Shown in pieces: positions 33,285-41,317 of a DNA stretch of 64,000 nucleotides. Source of the stretch: Achromobacter spanius (lineage in GTDB: Bacteria; Pseudomonadota; Gammaproteobacteria; Burkholderiales; Burkholderiaceae_B); assembly GCF_003994415.1 (NCBI RefSeq), contig NZ_CP034689.1:496001-560000 (forward strand), given 5' to 3'. A program made the translations under genes and the position numbers. The notes under the pieces were generated by a model, which did not search any database, was not told the origin of the DNA, and saw nothing but the letters and a program-made list of their open reading frames with translations. Each line of letters starts with the position of its first letter. Position 1 is the first letter of the stretch.

Positions 33285-33479
33285 ATGGCAAAGCCGCAAC
33301 TATCCGAGGCCGCGGAACTGGCCATCGAAAACATCGCCCTGGAAATCTTGGACATTGAATGTCTGGAACTCCAGAGGATCCGCTCCAAGGACTATCGCGA
33401 AATTCCGGTGTGGGATCTTTGGAGGGCATTGCAGGCGGCGTACTTGGCCGGCATGGTGGACCATCACCGAAACGGCTGA
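33285..33479 (+). CDS. Small protein resembling DUF6900
   Basis: 64 residues. IENIALEILDIECLELQRIRSKDYREIPVWDLWRALQAAYLAGM follows the pattern I associate with DUF6900, a small domain common on plasmids (ALEILGIETLETRxxD...VWxxRxALEAAYxAG). GGGAGTAACGG precedes the ATG, and the gene starts 3 bases after the preceding stop. Function unknown. It is the last gene before a terminator. Confidence 0.68.
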   Translation: MAKPQLSEAAELAIENIALEILDIECLELQRIRSKDYREIPVWDLWRALQAAYLAGMVDHHRNG

Positions 33480-33486
33480 ACGGCAT

Positions 33487-33510
33487 AGCCAGGCCTGCCG
33501 GCCTGGCTTT
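33487..33510 (+). terminator. Terminator after the methyltransferase operon
   Basis: Stem AGCCAGGCC/GGCCTGGCT around TGCC, followed by TT and pyrimidines. Confidence 0.75.
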
Positions 33511-33661
33511 CTCACCTCAGCAATCAGACACCAACAACATGCCGAGGGTGGCGCGAAATTGGGATGCAACTAGGAAAAATACGCATCCGGCCTGCCGAGG
33601 CCTGTGCTAGATTTCGCACCTACTCTGACCTAGCGACGCGTTGACGCGGACCCTGCGCTCA

Positions 33662-33997
33662 ATGGACGAAAACAATAAAAAGAACCCGCGGAAAAAAGGG
33701 CAGCCTGCCCTGCTGCATTGCTCGTTTTGCGACAAATTTCAGAACGAAGTCCACAAGCTGATAGCGCGGGACAATCCTGCCGGCAAGAAGGCGCTCACGA
33801 TCTGCGACGAGTGCGTTGAGATGTGCACCGAGATCATCAACGAGCGAGGTTTGGTCGAAGCCGAAAATAGCCCCAAAGCTCTGTACAAGTATATCGTTCG
33901 GCAGAACGAAATCATCGGCGACGCACGGGATAGGGCAAATAAGGCTTTGGATCTGCTGAATGTCTCGATGCCGCCGGCGTCCGAATCTCAGCACTGA
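33662..33997 (+). CDS. Free-standing ClpX-type zinc-binding domain protein
   Basis: 111 residues. HCSFCDKFQNEVHKLIARD then LTICDECVEMCTEII is the C4 zinc finger of ClpX (Cys at 20, 23, 48 and 51), but there is no AAA+ domain. The C-terminal half (SPKALYKYIVRQNEIIGDARDRANKALDLLNV) is helical. In ClpX this domain forms dimers and binds adaptors and substrates, so a separate copy could compete for or redirect the host ClpXP protease. The start at 33662 (MDENNKKN) is chosen; TTG 33641 is possible. Confidence 0.82.
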   Translation: MDENNKKNPRKKGQPALLHCSFCDKFQNEVHKLIARDNPAGKKALTICDECVEMCTEIINERGLVEAENSPKALYKYIVRQNEIIGDARDRANKALDLLNVSMPPASESQH

Positions 33998-34035
33998 GGT
34001 TCTGATCACGAATCCCCGTTAGGCGTGCCCCTCCG

Positions 34036-34480
34036 GCTTGCGCCTGCGGGTCGGGCTCTCGCGCTGCGCGTCAAGCCTGGCCAACCCCGCCAGTCTTGCC
34101 CCTGTGGGGCTTCCATCCTTCCCTCCCGTTGGTCGGCTCACGCCTCCGCGCATGACGGCGCTGCGCGCTATCGCTTGCCAACGGCCTGCGGCTTAATTGA
34201 ACCCTGCGGGCTTTGAGGCGCTCGCCGCGCGGCACGCCTGCATCTCTCTGGCTATCTCACGGAAGCCTGGTGCCCTGTCAGTCCCCCGCGCCCTAGAAAC
34301 GCCGACTGTATCACTGCGTTCGTCCCTCCGGGTTCGCTTCGCGAGGTGCGCCCGGTCCTTGTGCTGGGAGCAAGGATGCGGCCTTCGTTCCTGCCGGTCT
34401 CCGAACTCTCTTTGTGATCTAGGTCGGCGCGGGCTTGGCGACTCACTGGACTGGCGGCAAAAACCGCGAAGACTTCAGCC
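34036..34480. repeat. Direct repeat, left copy (~440 bp)
   Basis: GC-rich non-coding block closely matching 36715-37150. Shared landmarks include GGGGCTTCCATCCTTCCCT, CTCGCCGCGCGGCACGCCTG and AAACGCCGACTGTATCACTG (each identical). Its right end runs through CCGCGAAGAC into TTCAGCCGCAGCCGTGACGC, which resembles the coding start region of the gene at 37243 instead of the right copy. The two copies bracket the nuclease/UPRT-like genes. Confidence 0.82.
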
Positions 34481-34609
34481 GCAGCCGTGACGCCGACGAG
34501 ACTGCCCAACCGGCTAGCAGCGAGGCCATAGGGTAGATAGCATTGTGTTGATGTCGGGCTAGCCTATTCTCCGTGCGGCCAAGTTCATCGCGCATGGCAC
34601 GAGCACCAA

Positions 34610-34643
34610 AAATAATGGCCCCGGTGTGCCGGGGCCATTATTT
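34610..34643 (-). terminator. Strong terminator of the nuclease/UPRT-like operon
   Basis: Perfect 15-bp stem AAATAATGGCCCCGG/CCGGGGCCATTATTT with loop TGTG. It overlaps the stop codon of the leftward gene, and the T-rich arm lies on the minus-strand exit side. Confidence 0.85.
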
Positions 34644-35361
34644 AAACAGCGTACATTTCGGGATATGCCTTTCGGCGGCGTTCGCGCACGATCTCGGGAA
34701 CGTAGCGGTTCTTATCCTTTTCGCCTTGGAACCCAAGGCGTTCGTAGACCGATCCGCCAACGCCGGGAATCACTTCCTCCCCGTCTGCGCTCTTCTCGGA
34801 GTCGGTAGCGTAACTAACGAATTCGAACTTTCCTGCCACGTCGGCCGGGAACTCAGCCTGAAGTCGCAACTCTGCCCCCTTCAGCATCACGGGAGAGGCG
34901 ATAAAGATCCGCTTCGGGTTGTTATCCGAAATAGCTTTTGTCAAATTAGTCTTCACCACACAAGCGCCCGAGATAATCGACTTGACGATAATGAATACCG
35001 CATTATCTTTATCAAACGACTCTTCATAAGAGCGCAACACTGGCGAAATTGATACGCCTTGGACCTTGGCGCGAGCATTCCACATGCAGATCAAGTGGGT
35101 CTGATCACCGAGATGGTGAGCTTCCAGCTTCTCGATTAGGCCCCTTGCCAAGAAGTCCGCATCTTCAACGGTGCAAATAACGCAGATATCTTTAGGATTT
35201 GCTGCCAACAACTTAGGGAAAAGGCTCTCAGCTAAATGTCGGCCGATTTCGAGCATATGCTGCCGATAGGTGGGGACGTCGTCCACCAACCGAGGAAGCT
35301 CATTTACGAGCGTCTTCACGGCAGGGTCTTGCTCTGCGAAGGATGTAAAAGTTCTGCTCAT
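34642..35361 (-). CDS. Uracil-phosphoribosyltransferase-like protein with degraded PRPP loop
   Basis: 239 residues, not a housekeeping Upp. Residues 121-171 (AVFIIVKSIISGACVVKTN through IFIASPVMLKGAELRLQAEFP) line up with the PRPP-binding strand-loop and following part of UPRTases. IPGVGGSVYERLGF (198-211) lines up with their uracil-loop IxPGLGDAGDR. The acidic DPM/DD of the PRPP loop is replaced by KS, so ordinary transferase activity is doubtful. It is coupled to the nuclease gene by an ATGA overlap. PRTase-fold proteins serve as effectors in some retrons; here it may sense or consume a nucleotide signal. Confidence 0.72.
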   Translation of the reverse strand: MSRTFTSFAEQDPAVKTLVNELPRLVDDVPTYRQHMLEIGRHLAESLFPKLLAANPKDICVICTVEDADFLARGLIEKLEAHHLGDQTHLICMWNARAKVQGVSISPVLRSYEESFDKDNAVFIIVKSIISGACVVKTNLTKAISDNNPKRIFIASPVMLKGAELRLQAEFPADVAGKFEFVSYATDSEKSADGEEVIPGVGGSVYERLGFQGEKDKNRYVPEIVRERRRKAYPEMYAV

Positions 35362-36260
35362 GGTAGAACCCCTTCGAAATCTTCGAATGTTTTCGGGGCG
35401 GTGCGAACGACGGTGTCCTGAAATTTGACGAACTCTTCGCTCATAACACTCGAACCGAAGATACCAGAGGTCCCAAACGCTTGCCAGCGAAAAAAACCTC
35501 TATCGGCACTGTAAGCCAAGCCGCGGATTGTAGCAAGAATCTTTGTGAAATCAACCCGAAGTTGGTCTTGCCAATCCTTCTCAGTAGGGAACAGCCGTAC
35601 GGTGCCAGGATAGAAGAGGGAGGCGTCGCTCAAAAGTTCTTCTACGTGCGCGCCTTCTGGCCTGTTGATGCAGGCCATCATCAGCGCTCCGAATGCACCG
35701 CATAGAGCCTCTTTGGTGGCATCTGGGTTATGAGCCAGCTCCTTCAGCCACGCCTGCAACTGTGGATCCTCTAGGACCAGCCGATTCGCGGTGACTGTCC
35801 AGGGGAAATGGCAAACGCTAGTGTGCGCTTCGATGACTTTTGGGATTGAAGCGTCCAGTGACACTTTTAGGTCGCTGGAGCTTACAACCAGGGTGGTGCG
35901 GGGCGCCCTTTCTTGGAGGTGAGTGGACAGTTGATGCTGCATCGAGAAATCAGTCTGAATTGGATGCTCGCCCGCGGTCCAACTTACCGAAGCCTTATTC
36001 TTCAGCTGAAAATACTCCGTGGCGCCGTCTTCTTCTATGCGTACATCATCGACGAACCCTAAAGCTTGGCCCCTGATGTGCGGATTGTCGTGGCGACGGA
36101 GACACGCAATTGCCGAAGCCACTTCAACAAGCTTATAGGTCAAGTAGAAGTCTTCATAACGAGTGCCCTTGCTTCCGTTATTTCCACCAGTGTTTTTGTT
36201 GGTGGCGTACTTTGCTGCTTCTTGTCCCAAACATTTTTCGATATCTTCAAGCGTAGCCAC
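35358..36260 (-). CDS. DUF4297-like PD-(D/E)xK nuclease domain protein
   Basis: 300 residues with a GTG start. The N-terminal 100 residues have the order seen in DUF4297/Cap4-type nucleases: GTRYEDFYLTYKLVEVA (Glu36), ALGFVDDVRIEEDG (Asp71/72), then TEYFQLKNKA with Glu82, Gln85 and Lys87 as the (E/Q)xK active-site strand. The remaining 200 residues (LRRHDNP... to ...FEDFEGVLP) are helical with no family recognised and may carry regulation. It is first of a two-gene operon. Such nucleases are defence effectors that cut DNA when activated. Confidence 0.75.
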   Translation of the reverse strand: MATLEDIEKCLGQEAAKYATNKNTGGNNGSKGTRYEDFYLTYKLVEVASAIACLRRHDNPHIRGQALGFVDDVRIEEDGATEYFQLKNKASVSWTAGEHPIQTDFSMQHQLSTHLQERAPRTTLVVSSSDLKVSLDASIPKVIEAHTSVCHFPWTVTANRLVLEDPQLQAWLKELAHNPDATKEALCGAFGALMMACINRPEGAHVEELLSDASLFYPGTVRLFPTEKDWQDQLRVDFTKILATIRGLAYSADRGFFRWQAFGTSGIFGSSVMSEEFVKFQDTVVRTAPKTFEDFEGVLP

Positions 36261-36714
36261 TTCTCTGTATCCCAGAATAGTTTTCTATATATTACAACAG
36301 GCTAGTTTCATGTATGGCGTCGACAATCGTTACGGGTCCATCAAGCCGGTCGAGTGTAGCGGCCGAGCGCAGTGGAGCCGTTCATAAGGATTTTCTGTAA
36401 GCCCCCGCTCTTCGTGCTGAAGCTTTCCCGTTGCCCAGCGCGACTGGCGTCGCGATGCCTCGGGGCGGGGGGCTGCGGATTCTATGGCGTTGAGATAGGC
36501 CCTAATTACGAGGCTGAGGCGATTTAGCGCCTTCAGGATGCGAATACTCAAAAGGTTGCTGAACGAGGCTTCGAAAGGAAAGAGATTGAACTAGGAATCC
36601 AAGCATTTTCTGTGTGGCTGTACGAGCCATCCATATATGGAATCCCTTGCATGGGCGAGCACGTCAGCTAAGTCCAAGTTCCCGTACCTATTCATACCGC
36701 GCCCCACCAGCGGT
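36261..36714. other. Upstream region of the nuclease operon
   Basis: It holds the leftward promoter of the operon, with AT-rich TTGTAATATATAGAAAACTA about 40 bases before the GTG. The rest has no supported gene; short frames such as one around 36540 look like fragments of lost sequence. Confidence 0.4.
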
Positions 36715-37150
36715 GCTGCGGGCGGGCTGTCTCCCTCCGCGTCAAGCTTGGCCAACCCAGCCAGCCATGCCCCTTTGGGGCTTCCATCCTTCCCTACCTA
36801 TGGTCGGATCACACCTCCGCGCCTAGCGGCGCTGCGCGCTGCCGCTTGCCCGCGGCCTACGGCCGAATTTGAGCCCTGCGGGCTTGGGGCGCTCGCCGCG
36901 CGGCACGCCTGCGCCTCTCTGGCTATCTCACGCAGGCCTGGCACCCTGTCAGTCCCCGGGCCCTAGAAACGCCGACTGTATCACTGCGTTCGTCCCTGCA
37001 AGGGGTTCGCTTCGCCAGGTACTCACCCGGTCCTTGCGCTGCGCGCAAGGCTGCGGCTTCCGTTCCTGCCCCTTTCCGCTCCTCTCTCCATGATCCAGAT
37101 CGGCACGGGCTCGGCGACTAACAGGACTGGCGGCAAACACCGCGAAGACA
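36715..37150. repeat. Direct repeat, right copy (~440 bp)
   Basis: Same order of words as the left copy at 34036, with scattered substitutions and a few small indels. It lies directly before the gene at 37243, its probable original context. Neither copy encodes a convincing protein. Confidence 0.82.
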
Positions 37151-37242
37151 AAGTCCAGCGATTCCAGCCGTTCACGATCGGGCTAACGATCTTCAGGCCC
37201 GGTCAGCACTTCAAAACACTCTTGGATGTAGAGGAAATAGCC

Positions 37243-37581
37243 ATGGCAAACAATGCTCAGAAAACTGCAACGCCGAAGCCCGTCGTTGTATTCCTTCGCG
37301 GCCTTGACGCCCGCGTGGCCCGCGCTCAGGCCAACGGAATGTTCGATGATGAAAGCCGCTTCATGGATCTTGGCCACTCGCAAATGCTGGCTCACGTTCA
37401 AGGCCGGGAAGACTTCAGCAGGGGCCGTGACGCTGAAGATGTACCGCCGCTGCTGGCGGATGTCGCCGAACTGGCAAGCGCATGGGTAGACGGCTGGAAC
37501 GACGCAGAAGAGTCCGTAGCCATGGCCGCATGCTCGGGTTGCAACGATGGTTCCGGCAACCCTTGCCCCCATCACGGTTGA
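37243..37581 (+). CDS. Hypothetical ICE protein, Cys-rich C-terminus
   Basis: 112 residues from ATG 37243 (MANNAQKTATPKP), with GAGGAAATAGCC upstream. The body (VFLRGLDARVARAQANGMFDDESRFMDLGH and ADVAELASAWVDGWNDAEESVAMAAC) is helical. The tail CSGCNDGSGNPCPHHG has four Cys and two His and could bind metal. It is first of a rightward group with a thioredoxin-fold gene. No family recognised. Confidence 0.68.
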   Translation: MANNAQKTATPKPVVVFLRGLDARVARAQANGMFDDESRFMDLGHSQMLAHVQGREDFSRGRDAEDVPPLLADVAELASAWVDGWNDAEESVAMAACSGCNDGSGNPCPHHG

Positions 37582-37594
37582 AAGGGGATCCACC

Positions 37595-38017
37595 ATGTCT
37601 TGCGACGTCGTTCTGTACACACACCTTGCCTGCGCGCAGTGCGAGCTTTCCAAAAATGATCTTGCCGAACGCGGCATCGAATTCTGCGAATGCAGCGCTG
37701 CCCACTTTGCTCAAGCGCTCTCGGCAAAAGGCTATGACTCCGCGCCGGTCTTGGCCGTCGCCATCGAAAATGAGTTGGTCGCATGGCAAGGCCACAGGCC
37801 TGACATGATCGAACTACTCGCGGATCTGTTTGATCTCGGAACGGTTTCGGCCGAGGGCCTGCGCGATAGGGGATCGGCGGACGAAGCCGTGTTGACGCGC
37901 ATCCAGGTCATGGAAGAAATCGGTAGGCATCAATTGAACGCTCAAGAGTTCTTTGCCGACTGCGGCAATCATCCGCTGTATCGCGGCCGCGTGCTGCTGG
38001 AATGGCTTGGCTATTAA
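37595..38017 (+). CDS. Glutaredoxin/NrdH-like thiol protein
   Basis: 140 residues. The N-terminal 75 have a thioredoxin-like fold: VVLYTHLACAQCELSKNDLAERGIEFCEC, with the CxxC active site (CAQC), and SAPVLAV with the cis-Pro. The C-terminal ~60 residues (VLTRIQVMEEIGRHQLNAQEFFADCGNHPLYRGRVLLEWLGY) form an added helical region of unknown role. It starts 13 bases after the preceding gene, with AAGGGGATCC as a ribosome site. The redox partner is unknown. Confidence 0.78.
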   Translation: MSCDVVLYTHLACAQCELSKNDLAERGIEFCECSAAHFAQALSAKGYDSAPVLAVAIENELVAWQGHRPDMIELLADLFDLGTVSAEGLRDRGSADEAVLTRIQVMEEIGRHQLNAQEFFADCGNHPLYRGRVLLEWLGY

Positions 38018-38022
38018 ACGAA

Positions 38023-38055
38023 AAGCCCCTAATCGGCGGCAACCGATAGGGGCTT
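38023..38055 (+). terminator. Hairpin terminator
   Basis: AAGCCCCTAATCGG/CCGATAGGGGCTT (one bulged A) with loop CGGCAA. The T-run is weak. Confidence 0.6.
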
Positions 38056-38089
38056 GCACCTCGACCCACCCGTCAAAAGGAGAACCGTG

Positions 38090-38239
38090 ATGAACCACGA
38101 CTTTATCAGATTGGCAAATGACATGCGCCGTGCCCACGTGCTGGGCCTGGGCTTTCGTATTCCCGCGATGACCATGCGCCAGCTTACCGCCCTCATCGCC
38201 GCGCTCGACGCGCCCGAAGTCCCGACCCAACTGCACTGA
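38090..38239 (+). CDS. Small protein (49 residues)
   Basis: Starts GTG-ATG after AAAGGAGAACC, a strong ribosome site. Sequence MNHDFIRLANDMRRAHVLGLG then FRIPAMTMRQLTALIAALDAP is helical and amphipathic. It lies 26 bases before the large ParB-like gene and probably forms an operon with it. No family recognised. Confidence 0.6.
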   Translation: MNHDFIRLANDMRRAHVLGLGFRIPAMTMRQLTALIAALDAPEVPTQLH

Positions 38240-38265
38240 CCTCGATATCGACCTGGAGCATTCTG

Positions 38266-40251
38266 ATGAAACTCGATTCCCACGAACTCGCCGCCATCCA
38301 CGCAGCCGCAACGCGCATGGATATCCCGCATTCGCAACTGCGTCTCAGCGAAGCGTATCAAGCCCGTAGCTCACAGGACCGCAAACAGGACCCGGAAATC
38401 CTGGAACTGAAAGCCACGATCCAGGCCATGGGCGTGCTGCTGCAAAACCTCGTTGTCGTCGCCACGCCGGACGGCTCCTATGAGGTGTGCGCGGGCGGGC
38501 GGCGCTGGACCGCCCTCGGCCTGCTGATCGAAGACGGTGCTTTTCCCACAGACTACCCCGTCCCCTGCCTTGTGATTCCGGCTGAGTATGCCCATCACGC
38601 GAGCTTGATCGAAAACATCGGGCGCAAGGCGATGCACCCGGCAGACGTGTATGCGGGATATGCACGCCTGCGCGCCGAGAACTGGACGGTCGCGGCCATC
38701 GCTGCCGCACATGGCGCGTCGGAATCGGCTGTAAAGAAGCTGCTGGCGCTGGGGAGTGTATCGCCCGCGCTCATGCAGTTGTTCCGAGACGGCAAGGTCA
38801 AGATGGAAGAGATGCAGGCGCTGGCCTCGGTGTCGGACCAGGCCCGCCAGGAGGCTGCCTGGAAGGCATCGGCGGGCCAGTACTGGAACCGAGATGAACA
38901 CATCCGCCAATTGCTGGCCGAATCCGAAATGCGGGGCGATTCGCCTGCGGCGCGGTATGTGACTGTTGCCGCCTACGAGAAGGCAGGCGGGGAGGTTCGC
39001 CGCGACCTCTTTGAGAACGACGCCTATTTGGCCGACCCGGAGAAAGTGCGCAGCATGGCGGTAGCCAAGATGCAGCGGTCCAAGCTGTTCAAGGCGGCGC
39101 AGGCGGAAGGCTGGATGTGGGTGGAGTGCCGAGTGTCGTTCGAGTACGCCGACAAAAAATCATTTGGCGAGATTCAGCGCGTCCACCAGGAGCCGAACAA
39201 AGCCCAGGCGAAGCAGATCGACGGGCTGGAAAAGCAGATCGAAGCCGCTCGGGACAAGTTGGCGGCACTGCAAGAAGTCGAGGGCTACGACGAGGCGGAC
39301 CTGGGCAAGGTGCGTGAGTTGATCCGGGGCTACCAGGGACAAATTCGCGTGGTCCGCGACGAACTGTACGACTACCCGGTGGACCTGAAAACCCTGGGCG
39401 GCGCGATCTTGCACCTGGACCACAAAGGGGATTTGACCGTCACCCGTGGCCTGATTCGGCACGACGAGCGCGAGGCAGTGGCGCAGATCGTGCGCGATAA
39501 GACAGGGGAGGGTGAGACGGTTGCGGGAGTGGACCTACCGCCCGTCAAGACCCGGCCCGTGCATTCTGAAGCTCTGACGAACCGCCTCCAGGCACAGCGC
39601 GTGATTGCGCTTCAGGCCGAAATCATCGCCCGTCCGAATCTGGCGCTCTGCCTGCTGATCGAGCAGATGCTGGGCGACTTCGACGGGAGTCGCCGCAGTA
39701 GCGCCGGAGATACATTCGACTTTTCTTTGCGGCCTGCACATCACGAGCTGGCGAACACGGATGCGGACATCAAGGGCAGCCCTGCCTGGGCGCAGGTTCA
39801 CGAGCAGATTGCAGCCGTCACGAAGCATGTGCCGGAGGACGACTCGGCGGTGCTGCCCTGGCTGTTGGAGAAGCCGCAGCCGGATCTAATCGAGTTGCTG
39901 GCCGTGCTGACCAGCGTTTCGATTTATCGCCGCCAAAGTCATTCCTATGGTGCGGAACCCCGGCACCTGGACCGCCTTGGCGAAGTCGTTGGTTTGGACA
40001 TGAGCAAATGGTGGCGGCCCACAGCGCAGTCCTATCTCGCGCATGTGTCCAAGGACCGGATCGCGGAGGTCGTTACGGACGCGGTCGATGCGGAGCAGGC
40101 CAAGCCGCTGTTGGCGATGAAGAAGGCACAGGCTGCAGCGGCCGCCGAGCAACTGCTGGACGGCAGGGGTTGGGTGCCGGAACTGATGCGCGGGAAGCCT
40201 TTGGTGGCTACCCCCGAGCCGACATCTCAGGAGGCGGAAGCCGAAGCGTAG
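38266..40251 (+). CDS. Large ParB/RepB-family protein
   Basis: 661 residues. The N-terminal ParB-like part has IPHSQLRLSEAYQAR, VVVATPDGSYEVCAGGRRWTALGLL and HHASLIENIGRKAMHPADVYAGYARL. A HTH-like stretch WTVAAIAAAHGASESAVKKLLALGSVSPALMQLFRDGKVKMEEMQALASV follows. A coiled coil (KQIDGLEKQIEAARDKLAALQEV) lies near residue 315, with a long C-terminal part of unknown fold. Such proteins are common on conjugative elements; some act with ssDNA or nuclease activity. It is separate from the KorB pair, so the ICE has two ParB-like proteins. Confidence 0.82.
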   Translation: MKLDSHELAAIHAAATRMDIPHSQLRLSEAYQARSSQDRKQDPEILELKATIQAMGVLLQNLVVVATPDGSYEVCAGGRRWTALGLLIEDGAFPTDYPVPCLVIPAEYAHHASLIENIGRKAMHPADVYAGYARLRAENWTVAAIAAAHGASESAVKKLLALGSVSPALMQLFRDGKVKMEEMQALASVSDQARQEAAWKASAGQYWNRDEHIRQLLAESEMRGDSPAARYVTVAAYEKAGGEVRRDLFENDAYLADPEKVRSMAVAKMQRSKLFKAAQAEGWMWVECRVSFEYADKKSFGEIQRVHQEPNKAQAKQIDGLEKQIEAARDKLAALQEVEGYDEADLGKVRELIRGYQGQIRVVRDELYDYPVDLKTLGGAILHLDHKGDLTVTRGLIRHDEREAVAQIVRDKTGEGETVAGVDLPPVKTRPVHSEALTNRLQAQRVIALQAEIIARPNLALCLLIEQMLGDFDGSRRSSAGDTFDFSLRPAHHELANTDADIKGSPAWAQVHEQIAAVTKHVPEDDSAVLPWLLEKPQPDLIELLAVLTSVSIYRRQSHSYGAEPRHLDRLGEVVGLDMSKWWRPTAQSYLAHVSKDRIAEVVTDAVDAEQAKPLLAMKKAQAAAAAEQLLDGRGWVPELMRGKPLVATPEPTSQEAEAEA

Positions 40252-40307
40252 GGCATCTGTATGGACCGGGCTGCACGCCGATAACGCGTGCGGCCCTATT
40301 GCATCGT

Positions 40308-40324
40308 GTATCGTTACGGGATAC
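40308..40324. promoter_or_regulatory. Promoter/operator of higBA
   Basis: GTATC-N7-GATAC inverted repeat overlapping the TACAAT -10 box (40322-40327), right before higB. Placement fits autoregulation by HigA. Confidence 0.6.
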
Positions 40325-40332
40325 AATAGCGC

Positions 40333-40611
40333 ATGATCATCGGATTTCGCCACAAAGGTCTTGAGACCTTCTACCGCTCCGGTTCAACCCGAGGAATTCA
40401 GGCAGCACACGCTAGCAAGCTGAGCCGCATCCTGGCCCTGCTTGATGTGGCGAAGGGACCGCAGGATATGAATATCCCGGGCTACAAGCTGCATTCGCTT
40501 AAGGGCGGTCTGGCCGAACATTGGTCAGTCTGGGTCAACGGCAACTGGCGCGTGACCTTTCGCTTTACCGAGGCCGGTGCTGAACTGGTCGATTATCAGG
40601 ACTACCACTAG
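40333..40611 (+). CDS. higB: HigB-type toxin (RelE/ParE fold)
   Basis: 92-residue ribosome-dependent mRNA interferase. MIIGFRHKGLETFYRSGSTRGI, SKLSRILALLDVAKGPQDMNIPGYKLHSLKG and HWSVWVNGNWRVTFRFTEAGAELVDYQDYH are all classic HigB segments, with basic residues for RNA binding and the final Tyr/His. The toxin precedes the antitoxin, the normal higBA order. The 9-base gap to higA carries GGAG. Confidence 0.93.
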   Translation: MIIGFRHKGLETFYRSGSTRGIQAAHASKLSRILALLDVAKGPQDMNIPGYKLHSLKGGLAEHWSVWVNGNWRVTFRFTEAGAELVDYQDYH

Positions 40612-40620
40612 GAGCCAATC

Positions 40621-40914
40621 ATGATGCACAACCCTCCGCATCCCGGCGAGATTCTCCGGGAGGATGTAATTGCCCCCCTGGGGCTATCGGTGACCGAGGC
40701 TGCTGACCGGCTGGCCATGTCGCGTGTGGCGCTTTCTCGGGTGCTCAATGGCAAGGCTGGCATCAGCCCGGATCTTGCAGTCCGCTTGGAGCATGCTGGG
40801 GCCAGTACTGCCCAGGCTTGGGTCGCAATGCAGGCCAACTATGACTTGTGGCAGGCACTACAGCACGAGCAGCCGCCTGTTCGGCCCTTGGCCTCAACGG
40901 CAGCAGCGCACTGA
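40621..40914 (+). CDS. higA: HigA-type antitoxin (HTH XRE)
   Basis: 97 residues. PPHPGEILREDVIAPLGLSVTEAADRLAMSRVALSRVLNGKAGISPDLAVRLEHAGASTAQAWVAMQANYDLWQA is a full HigA sequence: HTH plus the stabilising C-terminal helix. It binds HigB and represses the operon, probably at the GTATC/GATAC palindrome. Together they are an addiction module that stabilises the ICE. Confidence 0.93.
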   Translation: MMHNPPHPGEILREDVIAPLGLSVTEAADRLAMSRVALSRVLNGKAGISPDLAVRLEHAGASTAQAWVAMQANYDLWQALQHEQPPVRPLASTAAAH

Positions 40915-40929
40915 CCTAACCCATCCGCC

Positions 40930-40965
40930 AAAGCAAAAGGCCGCCCTAGGGCGGCCTTTTGCTTT
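40930..40965. terminator. Terminator after higBA
   Basis: Perfect 36-base palindrome centred on CCCTAGGG (40944-40951), with TTTT/AAAA symmetrically in the arms. Works in both directions. Confidence 0.85.
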
Positions 40966-41038
40966 GGATGTGCCACCGGATTTGGTATGGGGCGGCCTTT
41001 CCCACCGGCTGCGCCGGCGGGGCCGTCCTGCGGACTTC

Positions 41039-41061
41039 GTGAGCGTCCCCCGGACGCTCAC
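41039..41061. repeat. Inverted repeat GTGAGCGTCC/GGACGCTCAC
   Basis: Ten-base perfect arms around CCC, with no T-run, in the gene-free segment 40966-41449. Confidence 0.7.
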
Positions 41062-41317
41062 AGGTGCCCTTAAGTCCCCCGCCACCAGGGCGGCGGCGGG
41101 TCCCTTAAAGCCACCACACAGGACGCACCCTCCGGGTGGGTTCATCTCTTTGATTTTTTTGAGTTTTCTTGGCGGCGAGACGTATTCTATTGTCTTACAA
41201 CGAGATCGAGGAAGCACCGCTCCAAGCCGAAAATACGACGTGTCCGCGGCCAGCATCCGTATACAAGACGACAGTCGAGCCATGGCCGAGCGCGCTCAGC
41301 CCCACAAATGCCCGTTT

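Noticed and set aside
34021..34510. Short open frames inside the direct repeats
   Set aside because: The two copies do not keep the same reading frame across small indels, so the block is not protein-coding.
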